From: Brevundimonas sp. Root608
Lineage (GTDB): Bacteria; Pseudomonadota; Alphaproteobacteria; Caulobacterales; Caulobacteraceae
DNA: 64,000 nucleotides
Reading direction: 5' to 3'
Assembly (NCBI RefSeq): GCF_001427825.1
Contig: NZ_LMGT01000005.1
Location: 186,001-250,000 of the forward strand
Shown here: positions 27,197 to 35,531 of the stretch, piece by piece
Numbering within the stretch: position 1 is the stretch's first letter
Layout of the letters: each line of letters begins with the position of its first letter
Program-made: the position numbers and the translations under genes
Notes under the pieces: generated by a model
The model's database searches: none
Told to the model about the DNA's origin: nothing
The model's input: the letters and a program-made list of their open reading frames with translations, nothing else

Positions 27197-27699
27197 GCGA
27201 ACGCGACATCCCCGGCGTGATCGCCCCGCCTCCGCTGATCTATCTCGGCTTCCTGCTGGCCGGCTGGGGTCTGGCCGCATTGGGCGCACGGCCCGAGGCG
27301 GTCGAGGCGGGACTGGGCTGGCTGGCGGCCGGTTTCGGGCTCCAGATACCGGTTCGTCGAGGCGCGGCGCTGACCCTGATCGTCGGCGGGCTTTTGCTTG
27401 ACGGCATGGCGGCGGGTCTGTTCCGCCGTCGGGGCACGGCGGTGGAGCCGTGGAAGCCATCCACCGCCCTGATCGTCGAGGGGCCCTACCGTCTCAGCCG
27501 CAATCCGATCTACGTCGGGTTCGCCGCGACCTACGCCGGCCTCGCCATCGCCATGGACAGCTGGATCGCGCTCATTCTCCTGGCCCCCTGCCTGTTCGTG
27601 ATCGACCGGTTCGTCATCCAGCGCGAGGAGCGCTATCTGGCCGCCAAATTCGGACCGGGATACGAGGCGTTTCGCCAGAAGGTTCGCCGGTGGCTGTAG
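27193..27699 (+). CDS. isoprenylcysteine carboxyl methyltransferase (ICMT/PEMT) family membrane protein
   Basis: A 168-residue protein with about four hydrophobic segments and the family's C-terminal signature GPYRLSRNPIYVGFA, then ERYLAAKFGPGYEAFRQKVRRWL, which forms the SAM- and substrate-binding site in ICMT-fold methyltransferases. The substrate in bacteria is unknown; prenylcysteine is unlikely. It overlaps the isoaspartyl peptidase by ATGA and its end overlaps the following small ORF by 10 bp, so the three form a coupled operon. Confidence 0.9.
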   Translation: MSERDIPGVIAPPPLIYLGFLLAGWGLAALGARPEAVEAGLGWLAAGFGLQIPVRRGAALTLIVGGLLLDGMAAGLFRRRGTAVEPWKPSTALIVEGPYRLSRNPIYVGFAATYAGLAIAMDSWIALILLAPCLFVIDRFVIQREERYLAAKFGPGYEAFRQKVRRWL

Positions 27700-27956
27700 A
27701 GGACGACGAGTTGTCGGAGATGGCGCTCGAGGAGCTGGACATCGCCTGCGCCCTGCCCTGGCCCGATATGAAATCGGTGACGCCTTGGGGCGACAGCTTC
27801 ACCGGCTTCGCGCCGTCGGGCCGGGAAGTCGAGATCGAGCGACGCTACCTGTGGGCCCACGCGCCCGAAGGCGCGATCGCGGTCGAGGTCGAGGTGCGCG
27901 ACAGGGGCTCCCCGACGGGCGCGGAAGCCAAGGCCCTGATCACCGCGCCGCGCTGA
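27690..27956 (+). CDS. hypothetical acidic protein, 88 residues
   Basis: Not recognised. It starts at a GTG inside the end of the methyltransferase gene and reads MAVEDDELSEMALEELD at the start and EAKALITAPR at the end. It is acidic, soluble, and has a WPDMKSVTPWGDSFTGF segment with conserved-looking aromatic residues. Overlap with the upstream gene and a normal GC3 pattern support coding; a later start at ATG 27720 is possible. Confidence 0.6.
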   Translation: MAVEDDELSEMALEELDIACALPWPDMKSVTPWGDSFTGFAPSGREVEIERRYLWAHAPEGAIAVEVEVRDRGSPTGAEAKALITAPR

Positions 27957-28049
27957 CCGCCCGCCGGAAACGCGGCGGCGTTAACCTTTGTCATTGCCAA
28001 GCTGAGCCGTCGGGGCAAGATGCGCCTCCGGACCAGGAGGGGGAGCCGC

Positions 28050-28769
28050 ATGTCCTACGACGCCGACTTCGCCGCCGCCGACGCCGCCAATGCGCCGCTG
28101 GACGCCCCGCTGATGATCGGCGCCGATCCCGTGCTCTGGGGCGCCCTGCTGCTGGGGCTGGCCGCCGCCGTGCTGATCGGCTGGTATCTGGGTCAGGGCG
28201 CGCGCGGCGCGCGAGTCGACGCGGCGGTTTCCATCTGGGAGGAGATCGACGAGGCCGCCAAGGAAGCCATGAAGGCCGACGGGGACTCCTTGCCCGCCAA
28301 GGCTTCGGCGCTGCGCCGGACGATCGACCGGCGGCTGGGCCGGACCCTGGGCATCGCCGGCGGCGCTGGCAGGATGATCAAGGCGCTGGACGCCGCGCTC
28401 GGCGGCGAGGGCGAAGAACCACACAAACCCGACGGCGGTCATGGAAACGGCGACACGGCGGAACAGCGGGCGAGACATGAGCACGACGAGGCGCACCCCT
28501 CGTCCGTGGGCGGCGTGACCGTGATCGTCAACGCCGATGCGGGCCGCAAGGGGGGCGACAGCCACGGCGACCACGAGACGAAGAAGGGCTCCCTCGGCGT
28601 GCAGGAACGCAATGACGCCCTGCGTCTCGCCATCGGCCGCTTCAACGACCACTGGCGGCTCCGCGCCGACCGCGTGCGCGAACTGCGCGCCGCCCACGCC
28701 GAACTCTCGACCCCGGGGCCCAGGCGTACGGCGGGCGGCAGGATCAGCGGGACGCGCGCCGGCCACTGA
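28050..28769 (+). CDS. hypothetical one-helix membrane protein, 239 residues
   Basis: Not recognised. The ATG at 28050 has an excellent AGGAGGGGG ribosome site. Residues about 24-46 form one transmembrane helix (WGALLLGLAAAVLIGWYLG), followed by a helical acidic/basic region (IWEEIDEAAKEAMKA, then RRTIDRRLGRTLG). A His/Gly/Asp-rich low-complexity stretch lies at about 120-150 (GGHGNGDTAEQ, HEHDEAH), and then a helical C-terminal domain (ERNDALRLAIGRFNDHWRLRADRVRELRAA region). The histidine-rich stretch could bind metal; this is speculation. It stands alone, 50 bp before the FAH-family gene. Confidence 0.75.
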   Translation: MSYDADFAAADAANAPLDAPLMIGADPVLWGALLLGLAAAVLIGWYLGQGARGARVDAAVSIWEEIDEAAKEAMKADGDSLPAKASALRRTIDRRLGRTLGIAGGAGRMIKALDAALGGEGEEPHKPDGGHGNGDTAEQRARHEHDEAHPSSVGGVTVIVNADAGRKGGDSHGDHETKKGSLGVQERNDALRLAIGRFNDHWRLRADRVRELRAAHAELSTPGPRRTAGGRISGTRAGH

Positions 28770-28820
28770 CCGGTCCGGCCACGGTTTCCTCGCCGGATAA
28801 AACCGCCTAAGCCTTGAGGC

Positions 28821-29828
28821 ATGAAACTCGCCTCCCTCAAGCACGGCCGTGACGGTCGCCTCGTCCTCGTCTCCAGCGACCTCGCCTGGTTTACCGACGC
28901 CTTCCTGATCGCACCGACGCTCCAGTCGGCCCTGGACAACTGGGACCGGGTCGAGCCCGACCTTCTGGCCCTGGCGGAAAGCCTCGAACACGGCGGTGTG
29001 CCGCGCGGCCGGTTCCATGAGCGGGAGGCCTCGGCGCCCTTGCCCCGGGCCTACCAATGGGTCGACGGCTCCGCCTATGTGAACCACGTCGCACTGGTGC
29101 GTCAGGCGCGCAACGCCGAAATGCCCGACAGCTTCTGGACCGACCCGCTGATGTACCAGGGCGGCTCCGACGGCTTCCTCGCCCCGCGCGACCCCATCCC
29201 CCTGGCCGACGAATCCTGGGGCTGCGACCTCGAGGCCGAGGTGGTCGTCGTGACCGGCGACGTGCCCCAGGGCGTGACGCGGGAAGAAGCGCTGAACCAC
29301 ATCCGGCTGGTCGGCCTCGTCAATGACGTGTCGCTGCGCAACCTGATCCCGGCCGAGCTGGCGAAGGGCTTCGGCTTCGTCCAGTCCAAGCCCGCCTCGG
29401 CCTTGTCGCCGGTCTTCGTCACGCCCCGGGCGCTCGGCGACCGCTGGGTCGACGGCAAGCTCAAGGGCGAGCTGAACGTCCAGCTGAACGGCGAGGACTT
29501 CGGCAAGGCCGACGCCGGGGTGGACATGACCTTCGACTTCGGCACGCTGATCGCCCACCTCGCGAAGACCCGCGCCCTGTGCGCCGGCACCATCATCGGG
29601 TCCGGCACGGTGTCGAACCGCGACGCAGGCGGCGGCCCCGGCAAGCCCGTGTCCGAAGGCGGGCTCGGCTATTCCTGCATCGCCGAGGTCCGGACGGTCG
29701 AAACCATCCTGCACGGCAAGGCCGCGACCCCCTTCCTCAAGCATGGCGACACGGTCCGCATCGAGATGCTGGACGACAAGCACCACTCCATCTTCGGCGC
29801 CATCGAACAGACGGTGGAAGCGGTCTAG
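28821..29828 (+). CDS. fumarylacetoacetate hydrolase family protein
   Basis: A 335-residue FAH-fold enzyme of the length seen in bacterial fumarylacetoacetases that end the tyrosine/homogentisate pathway. Metal-binding and catalytic landmarks are DLEAEVVVVTGD (about residues 136-147), LVGLVNDVSLRN, GFGFVQSKPASALSPVFVTP and GTLIAHLAKTRALCAGTIIGSGTVSN. HPPD, the enzyme that makes homogentisate, is encoded 9 kb away at 37752, which supports a tyrosine catabolic role; homogentisate dioxygenase is not in the window. The stop overlaps that of the opposing S41 peptidase in a CTAG. Confidence 0.88.
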   Translation: MKLASLKHGRDGRLVLVSSDLAWFTDAFLIAPTLQSALDNWDRVEPDLLALAESLEHGGVPRGRFHEREASAPLPRAYQWVDGSAYVNHVALVRQARNAEMPDSFWTDPLMYQGGSDGFLAPRDPIPLADESWGCDLEAEVVVVTGDVPQGVTREEALNHIRLVGLVNDVSLRNLIPAELAKGFGFVQSKPASALSPVFVTPRALGDRWVDGKLKGELNVQLNGEDFGKADAGVDMTFDFGTLIAHLAKTRALCAGTIIGSGTVSNRDAGGGPGKPVSEGGLGYSCIAEVRTVETILHGKAATPFLKHGDTVRIEMLDDKHHSIFGAIEQTVEAV

Positions 29829-30853
29829 CCGCCCGCCAGCCGCAGCGCTTCATCCAGCGCCCGGTCCGCCGGAATACGCACATCGGGCTGGACGCCCACC
29901 CCTTCCCAATTGGTCCCGGTCACGGGGTGCCGCGCCACGCCTATGGGCATGATGACGGTGAACCACGGCCCCAGGTCCATGCCCGTCGAGGGGTTGGCGC
30001 CGCCGCCCGTCGGCTCGCCGATCACGGTTGCGCGGCGCGCCGCCTGCAGGTCGTAGGCCACGGCTTCAGCCGCCGAGAAGGCGCCCGGGCCGACCAGCAC
30101 ATAGATCGGCTGATCCGGAAACGCCGGTCGGGCGACCTTGTTGGCGAAACGCTCGATGGTATCGCGGCTGCCGTCCTGAACGCACCCCTCGGGATCGGCG
30201 GGATCGGGCGCGCAGCGACGGAACTGCAGATCCTCCAGCCGCATCGGCTCCGGCGCGAGATGTCCCATCAGCTGACGCAGGGCGACCTCGCCGCCGCCGA
30301 GGTTCTCACGCAGATCGAGGACAAGCGCCCGGGCTCCGGCCAGCCGCGCCATCGCGGCGTCGATCGCGCCCGCCGAATCCGGATGGCCGCTGAAAGAGGC
30401 GAGGTTCAGATAGCCGACGCCGCCGTCCAGCATCCGCGCCGCGCGAACGCCATAGCCGTTGCGCGCCTCCTCGGCCGACATCGCCTCCATGGTCGGCGGC
30501 GGACCATCGGCGACCACGTCGTCGCGGCTGCGGCTCTCGAGCCAGACCTGCAGATGTCTGTCGCCCGACACCGCCAGCAGGTCGGCGTTGATCGCCTGAC
30601 GGAAGGCCTCGGGTTCGGTCAACGCCAGATAGGCCGGACGCCTTTCGGCCAGCCGGGCCCGGATGGCAGGCGTTCGGTCGGCCATCACATAGTGGGCCAG
30701 CCGCCGGTCCAGCGTATCCAGCGCGCGCGTCCGGTGGATCAGGGCGCCCGCCCCGGTCGCGACGCCTGCCGTCGCCTCCTGCGCCATCACCGCCGCCGGC
30801 CCCTGGCAGGACAGCAGCAGGCCTGACATGATCGCCAGCATCACACGCTTCAT
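29825..30853 (-). CDS. S41 family serine peptidase, secreted
   Basis: A 342-residue protein with a signal peptide (about residues 1-25, ending VMAQ). It resembles the tail-specific/IRBP-like S41 group without a PDZ domain. The core contains VGYLNLASFSGHPD, ARALVLDLRENLGGGEVALRQLMGH and the nucleophile region VGPGAFSAAEAVAYDLQ followed by GEPTGGGANP. The serine is present; the lysine expected a few residues later in C-terminal processing proteases is not obvious, as in other IRBP-type members. Acts in the periplasm or outside; substrate unknown. It converges with the FAH gene and is divergent from the exported paralogues at 31039. Confidence 0.9.
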   Translation of the reverse strand: MKRVMLAIMSGLLLSCQGPAAVMAQEATAGVATGAGALIHRTRALDTLDRRLAHYVMADRTPAIRARLAERRPAYLALTEPEAFRQAINADLLAVSGDRHLQVWLESRSRDDVVADGPPPTMEAMSAEEARNGYGVRAARMLDGGVGYLNLASFSGHPDSAGAIDAAMARLAGARALVLDLRENLGGGEVALRQLMGHLAPEPMRLEDLQFRRCAPDPADPEGCVQDGSRDTIERFANKVARPAFPDQPIYVLVGPGAFSAAEAVAYDLQAARRATVIGEPTGGGANPSTGMDLGPWFTVIMPIGVARHPVTGTNWEGVGVQPDVRIPADRALDEALRLAGG

Positions 30854-30970
30854 CTCGACCTCCGACGTTTCAGGAGGGGGAGGCCGCGGTGCGCCTTTAC
30901 GGATGCGTGGGACAGATTAAGCTCTCGAAAGCTATGTGGCCGCTTCCGGGCTGTATGCGGGGACACCGTC

Positions 30971-31042
30971 ATGACGCCTGAACCGACCACCGCCATTGAT
31001 GGCTGGGCCGCGACGTTGATCCTTGCGCAGACCGGGATATGA
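30971..31042 (+). CDS. possible 23-residue leader ORF
   Basis: ATG at 30971 opens a short frame (MTPEPTTAIDGWAATLILAQ and three more residues) whose TGA overlaps the ATG of the next gene as ATGA. The ribosome site is weak. The overlap suggests coupling or attenuation, but a chance ORF is quite possible. Confidence 0.3.
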   Translation: MTPEPTTAIDGWAATLILAQTGI

Positions 31043-31803
31043 GGCGTCTCGCGCTCGCATTGGCCGCCGTGGGGCTGGCAAGTCCGGCCATGGCGCAGGA
31101 TGTCAGCGCGGATTGGGACCTGACCACGGATCCCGCCCGACAAGTCACTCTGGCGACGCTGAACTTCGGCAGCAATCAGATCGCGCTGCGTTGCAAGACC
31201 GGCGTGCTGGACTTTCTGCTCACGGGCGTGCCGACGACGGTAGCCTCGCCAGCCGTGACGGTGACGGCGGGGGCCATCCAGAACGAGCGCCAGCAGTGGC
31301 TGGCCTGGCCCGATCAGCCGATCATCTCACCACCGGAACCAGCCCGGTTCGCGCGGCAATTGCGTGCTGGTGGGGAGTTGGACATTCGGCTGGACCCCGG
31401 CAGCGCCGGCGAAAGGCCGCGCCGCTACCGCCTGCCCGTGCCCCCATCCATCGCCGCCGTCGATCAGGTTCTGTCGGCCTGTTCGATTCCGCTGAACGAC
31501 GACTGGGACCTGCGGCAAAGGGCCGAACTCGGAACGGCTGTCTGGGCCCGCCCCGTTATTCCTGAATTTCCGGAGCTGGCCGCTTCCCGGGGTGTGGAAA
31601 ACGGGGAGGTTGCAGTCGGATGCGCCATCGCTGCCGGAGGCCTCCTGGACGAGTGCCGCATCCTGTCGGAAACGCCACAAGGCGCAGGGTTCGGACAAAG
31701 CGCGCTGCGATCGGCGAAGCGCTCGCGCGTCGAGCTTCCGGACGACGAGGAATCCGTGATCGGCAAGGTCGTCACGTTCACGGTCCGCTTCCGGATTTCG
31801 TGA
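31039..31803 (+). CDS. exported protein with TonB-C-like domain, paralogue 1
   Basis: Function unknown. 254 residues with a signal peptide (about 1-19, ending AMAQ). The mature protein begins DVSADWDLTTDP and has an N-terminal beta-rich domain with RCKTGVLDFLLTGVP. The C-terminal domain (about residues 172-254) resembles the TonB C-terminal fold: PEFPELAASRGVENGEVAVG, CAIAAGGLLDECRILSE, then GFGQSALRSAKRSRV. There is no TonB-type membrane anchor or proline-rich arm, so it is not a canonical energy transducer. It is about 40% similar by eye to the next gene, from which it is separated by 69 bp. Confidence 0.75.
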   Translation: MRRLALALAAVGLASPAMAQDVSADWDLTTDPARQVTLATLNFGSNQIALRCKTGVLDFLLTGVPTTVASPAVTVTAGAIQNERQQWLAWPDQPIISPPEPARFARQLRAGGELDIRLDPGSAGERPRRYRLPVPPSIAAVDQVLSACSIPLNDDWDLRQRAELGTAVWARPVIPEFPELAASRGVENGEVAVGCAIAAGGLLDECRILSETPQGAGFGQSALRSAKRSRVELPDDEESVIGKVVTFTVRFRIS

Positions 31804-31872
31804 GGCTTCAACTTGACGCCGCCGCGGCTGTCGCCACAAGGTTGCGCCTCGCAGACCCGCCCGGATTGTCCC

Positions 31873-32742
31873 ATGAAGCGTTCCCTTGCCGCCCTGCTCG
31901 CCTGCATCGTCGCGCTGCCGGCCCTCGCGCAGGATGCGTCGGCCGACTGGGATCTGTTGGAGGATCCGCAAAAGAAGCTGCTGGTCGCCTATACCCGGTT
32001 CGACAATGGCGTGAGCATCGCCACGCGGTGCGCCGACGGCGGGTTCGAGGCGGTGATCACGGGATTGCCGCCGGCCGGGTCAGCGACCCGCCGCCCCCTG
32101 CGGATCGCCTTCGGCGACGAAGACCTGGCCAGCACCAGCTGGTCGGTGGCGATAGACGACACCGTGGCCGTCGCTGACCTTCCCGCGCCCTTCGCGCGCG
32201 AACTGCGGGCGGGCGGTCGTCTGCGCATTGTGGTCCCGAATGGCGCGGCGGCCGGGCGCAACCTGATGTACGATCTGGAGTTGCCGGCGTCTTCGGCCTC
32301 CATCGACCGGACGCTGACGACCTGCGAACGGCCATTGGTCGATCCCCGCGATGCGGAACTGGAGACCCTGTCAGAAGACGGCGTGCCCGTGAACCTGATG
32401 TGGGGAGTCCGGCCCGAGCCCCGCTACCCCGCGACGCGGTATGCGCGCGGTTTCGCCATCATCTCCTGCGTCACCAATCCGACGGGATCCCTCCGCGACT
32501 GCGCGATCGAGTCCGAGCATCCGCGCGAAGGCGGGTTCGGGGCCTCAACCCTCGCCTCGGCCCGACGCGCCCGCGTGCGCAACGCCGCCGATCCCCGCGG
32601 CCCGGTCCCGACGACGCGTGTGCTCTACCGCACCCATTTCGTGGTTCAGGGATATCAGACCCGCGAAGAGGAAGAACGCCGACGCGAAAATCGCAGGCTG
32701 GAGCGGGAAGAACGGGCGGCCCGACGCGCCGCCGGCGGATGA
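31873..32742 (+). CDS. exported protein with TonB-C-like domain, paralogue 2
   Basis: Function unknown. 289 residues from the ATG at 31873, with a signal peptide ending ALAQ. The mature start DASADWDLLEDP and the block RCADGGFEAVITGLP match paralogue 1. The TonB-C-like domain (PRYPATRYARGFAIISC, DCAIESEHPREGGFGASTL) is again C-terminal. It is distinguished by a highly charged helical tail of about 35 residues (REEEERRRENRRLEREERAA), probably a coiled coil. An upstream open frame to 31813 lacks a signal peptide and is not used. Tandem duplication with C-terminal elaboration is the simplest reading. Confidence 0.78.
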   Translation: MKRSLAALLACIVALPALAQDASADWDLLEDPQKKLLVAYTRFDNGVSIATRCADGGFEAVITGLPPAGSATRRPLRIAFGDEDLASTSWSVAIDDTVAVADLPAPFARELRAGGRLRIVVPNGAAAGRNLMYDLELPASSASIDRTLTTCERPLVDPRDAELETLSEDGVPVNLMWGVRPEPRYPATRYARGFAIISCVTNPTGSLRDCAIESEHPREGGFGASTLASARRARVRNAADPRGPVPTTRVLYRTHFVVQGYQTREEEERRRENRRLEREERAARRAAGG

Positions 32743-32856
32743 TCCGACGAGGATTTCTTCATCTCCGCCTCCAGCCTTGCTGCGCCCTTTGCCGGATTGA
32801 CCCGGACTGACAGCCCACGCTACCAAGCCCGCCTGCCGAGAGACCGGGCGGCCTGT

Positions 32857-32941
32857 GCGGGCGTGGTGGAATTGGTAGACGCGCCGGACTCAAAATCCGG
32901 TTCCGAAAGGAGTGCCGGTTCGACCCCGGCCGCCCGCACCA
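32857..32941 (+). tRNA. tRNA-Leu (anticodon CAA)
   Basis: Acceptor arms GCGGGCG (32857-32863) and CGCCCGC (32931-32937) pair fully; discriminator A and encoded CCA follow. The anticodon arm CCGGA-CTCAAAA-TCCGG gives CAA (codon UUG). The long variable arm and GGTTCGACCCC T-arm fit class II tRNA-Leu. 85 nt. Confidence 0.97.
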
Positions 32942-32960
32942 CGAGCAGAACGGCGTCAGA

Positions 32961-33512
32961 TCATCGCGTTGGCGGCAGATATTCCGCGGGGATGGGCGCG
33001 GCCGGCGTTTCGGCCTGCCAGTAGACGCTGATCACCCACCAGCGCACGCCGTCGTTGAACAGCTGGATGCTGTTGATCCCTCGAGCGAAGGGCTGCGGGT
33101 CTGACAGGCGGTGCAGGCTTTCATACGTCGACCAGACATGGACGATACGGCCGAACCGCTCCGAGCGGCGCGCGATCTCGCGTTCGTGGAACCCTTCGGC
33201 CAGCAGCAGCGGCTCGCTGCGGGTGACGTATTCGTCGGGCGTGATCGAGCGGACGACGCCCTGACCCTCGCGGTTCATCCCCGAGGGCATCAGCCGGGCG
33301 GTGGGATGGAACAGCGACCGGAAGCGGCCCCAGTCGCGGGCCACGCCGGCGTCGCCGGAGATGACTTCATAGAGGGCTCCGACGATGGCCTCGGGCGTGG
33401 CGACATCGGCCGGGGCGGCGGTCGAAACGGGAACGGGCGGAGCCGCGGTCTGGGCGGCGGCGGGAGCGGCGCAACCGAGAGCCATCGCAGCCATGAGTAT
33501 CGAAAGACGCAC
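32961..33512 (-). CDS. exported SnoaL/NTF2-like protein (tentative)
   Basis: A 183-residue protein with a signal peptide (about residues 1-21). The mature domain resembles exported NTF2/SnoaL-like proteins: ATPEAIVGALYEVISGDAGV at the start, WGRFRSLFHPTARLMP, and near the end INSIQLFNDGVRWWVISVYW, the strand pattern of that fold. Catalytic activity cannot be told from sequence. The GTG at 33512 follows a GGGGGGA ribosome site. A CysAla after LG (ALGCAAPAAAQ) could be a weak lipobox, but an Ala-x-Ala signal peptidase I site is more likely. Confidence 0.75.
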   Translation of the reverse strand: MRLSILMAAMALGCAAPAAAQTAAPPVPVSTAAPADVATPEAIVGALYEVISGDAGVARDWGRFRSLFHPTARLMPSGMNREGQGVVRSITPDEYVTRSEPLLLAEGFHEREIARRSERFGRIVHVWSTYESLHRLSDPQPFARGINSIQLFNDGVRWWVISVYWQAETPAAPIPAEYLPPTR

Positions 33513-33573
33513 CTGAATCCCCCCCTGTTTTCCGGGAGTATGCCGGGACGTCGCCCGGGGCGCCAGCGGGGCG

Positions 33574-33987
33574 CTATCCGGGTTCGACCACCTCGCCGTC
33601 TTCCTTGACGAACCGGTCAGGCCGGCGGTCCAGCAGGTCGAAGACCTTTTCGGACGGCCGGCACATGGCGGCGCCGCGGGGTGTGCGGACGATGGGGCGG
33701 TTGACCAGGACGGGATGGGCCAGCATCGCCTCAAGGATCGCGCCGTCCGGCGTGCCCGCATCCAGCAGGACGGGATCGATCCCCGCGGCTTCCTTCTCGC
33801 GCAAGGCGTCGCGCGGCGTCAGCCCGGCCTCGGCGAAGAGGTCGCCCAGCTGGGCGGCGGTCCAGCCCGTCTGCAGATACTCCACCACCTCTGGCTGGTA
33901 GCCCGAGGCCTCGACCATCGCGAGGACATTGCGCGAGGTGCCGCAGGCGGGGTTGTGGAAGACGGTGACGGGGAAGGCGTCGGACAT
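33574..33987 (-). CDS. arsC: glutaredoxin-dependent arsenate reductase
   Basis: Reduces arsenate to arsenite with glutathione/glutaredoxin. The 137-residue protein has the thioredoxin-fold opening VTVFHNPACGTSRN with the catalytic cysteine (C15) and the arsenate-binding region HPVLVNRPIVRTPRGAAMCRPSEKV. Length and motifs match the E. coli R773-type enzyme. No arsenite efflux pump or ArsR gene is adjacent in the window, so this is an isolated detox gene or belongs to a wider cytoplasmic reductase role. A very short ORF precedes it by 2 bp. Confidence 0.95.
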   Translation of the reverse strand: MSDAFPVTVFHNPACGTSRNVLAMVEASGYQPEVVEYLQTGWTAAQLGDLFAEAGLTPRDALREKEAAGIDPVLLDAGTPDGAILEAMLAHPVLVNRPIVRTPRGAAMCRPSEKVFDLLDRRPDRFVKEDGEVVEPG

Positions 33988-33988
33988 C

Positions 33989-34078
33989 TCAGCATTCCTT
34001 TTCGGCGGTTCCGGGGACGACGGGTCCGGCCTCGTACCAGCCCTTGGGGCGATTGACGATCCGCATCACTGACAGCAT
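33989..34078 (-). CDS. possible 29-residue ORF upstream of arsC
   Basis: ATG at 34078 with GAGG eight bases upstream opens MLSVMRIVNRPKGWYEAGPV and nine more residues, stopping one base before the arsC ATG. The composition looks protein-like and the spacing suggests coupling to arsC. It may be a remnant of a longer gene's 3' end or a leader ORF; not recognised. Confidence 0.35.
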   Translation of the reverse strand: MLSVMRIVNRPKGWYEAGPVVPGTAEKEC

Positions 34079-34175
34079 CAGCCGCGCCTCGATGGGCGCT
34101 CACTTCGCGTTTCGTCCCGGCAAATTCGCGCGGCCCCGGTTGCACCTTGCCCCCTTGAACCGCATCTGGGCGGGG

Positions 34176-35438
34176 ATGACCTCCCCGACCCTTGCGCCAG
34201 CCGCCGCCGTGAAGGGGCCCGGGTTTCCCGAATTCGTCGCCCTGATCGCCATGATGATGGCGCTCAACGCGCTGGCCATCGACTCCATGCTGCCCGCCCT
34301 TCCGGCCATCGGCGAGGCGCTGGGCGTTGTCTCCGAGAACAGCCGCCAGTGGGTCATCACCGCCTATCTGCTGGGCTTCGGTGTGACCCAGATCATCTAC
34401 GGGCCGCTGGCCGACCGGTTCGGCCGAAAGCCGGTCCTGATGCTCGGCCTCGGGCTCTATGTCGTGTTCAGCGTCCTGGCCGCCTTCTCGCCGACGTTCG
34501 AACTGCTGATCGCCGCGCGGGTCGGGACCGGCGTCGGCGCCGCCGCCCTGAGGGTGCTGGCCGTCTCGATCGTGCGCGACCGCTATTCCGGGCGGACCAT
34601 GGCGCGGGTGATGTCGCTCAGCTTCCTGGTCTTCCTCGGCGTACCCATCCTCGCCCCGACACTCGGCCAGTTGATCCTCACGGTCGCGCCCTGGCCCTGG
34701 GTGTTCGGCGTCCTGGCGCTGGGCGGAGCCGCCTTCGCGATCTGGGCCGCCATCCGCCTGCCCGAGACCCTCCACCCCGAGGACCGGATGCCCATCCAGA
34801 TCGGCCGCATCGCCTCGGCCTTCCGGCAGGCGCTGACCAACCGCCAGTCGATCGGCTACACCCTCGCCATAACCGCCATCTCGGGCGCCCTGTTCGGCTT
34901 CATCAACTCCAGCCAGCAGATCTTCTTCGACGTCTTCCATGAACCGCAGCTGTTCACCGTCGTGTTCGCCCTGGTCGCCGGCGGCATCGCCGTGGCCTCG
35001 CTGCTGAATGCGCGGCTGGTGGAGCGTCTGGGTTCACGGCTGATCTCGCACACGGCCCTGCTGGGCTTCATTGCCATATCGTCGGTCCACGCGGCGGTCG
35101 CGGTGTCGGGCCATGAGACGATCTGGACCTTCGCCGTCCTGCAGGCCCTGACCATGTTCTGCTTCGGCTTCATCGCCGGCAATTTCGGCTCCATGGCCAT
35201 GGAGCCGATGGGCCATATCGCCGGCACCGCCTCCTCGGCCCAGGGCTTCATCTCGACCACCGTTGGCGCGACGCTGGGCTTCCTGATCGGCCAGCAGTTC
35301 GACGGCTCGGCCGCGCCCATGACCATCGGCTTCGTATGCCTCGGGCTCACGGCGCTGGCCTGCGTCCTGATCGCCGAGCGGGGACGCCTGTTCAAGGCGC
35401 GGAACCTCGCCCCGGCGCCGGCGCCCGCCCCCTCTTGA
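34176..35438 (+). CDS. Bcr/CflA family MFS multidrug efflux transporter
   Basis: Inner-membrane drug:proton antiporter of 420 residues with twelve expected helices (DHA1 family). The opening FPEFVALIAMMMALNALAID SMLPALP region is diagnostic of Bcr/CflA. MFS motif A appears as GPLADRFGRKPVLM and motif C-like RVGTGVGAAALRVLAV follows in helix 5. Bcr-type substrates include bicyclomycin and sulfonamides, but the substrate here is unknown. Of the upstream in-frame starts (to 34044), the ATG at 34176 with a GGCGGGGA site and no pre-helix extension is preferred. Confidence 0.92.
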   Translation: MTSPTLAPAAAVKGPGFPEFVALIAMMMALNALAIDSMLPALPAIGEALGVVSENSRQWVITAYLLGFGVTQIIYGPLADRFGRKPVLMLGLGLYVVFSVLAAFSPTFELLIAARVGTGVGAAALRVLAVSIVRDRYSGRTMARVMSLSFLVFLGVPILAPTLGQLILTVAPWPWVFGVLALGGAAFAIWAAIRLPETLHPEDRMPIQIGRIASAFRQALTNRQSIGYTLAITAISGALFGFINSSQQIFFDVFHEPQLFTVVFALVAGGIAVASLLNARLVERLGSRLISHTALLGFIAISSVHAAVAVSGHETIWTFAVLQALTMFCFGFIAGNFGSMAMEPMGHIAGTASSAQGFISTTVGATLGFLIGQQFDGSAAPMTIGFVCLGLTALACVLIAERGRLFKARNLAPAPAPAPS

Positions 35439-35531
35439 TCTTTTTCGCCCGCCGGAGCGTTGTCCCGGCAGGAAACGAACCCGCCCGACCGCCGAAACAA
35501 TGACGGCGGGCCTTCTGGTCAAGGACTCTCG

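Noticed and set aside
34225..34240. GAATTCGTCG in the MFS gene as another copy of the shared motif
   Set aside because: It is coding sequence and matches only part of the motif.
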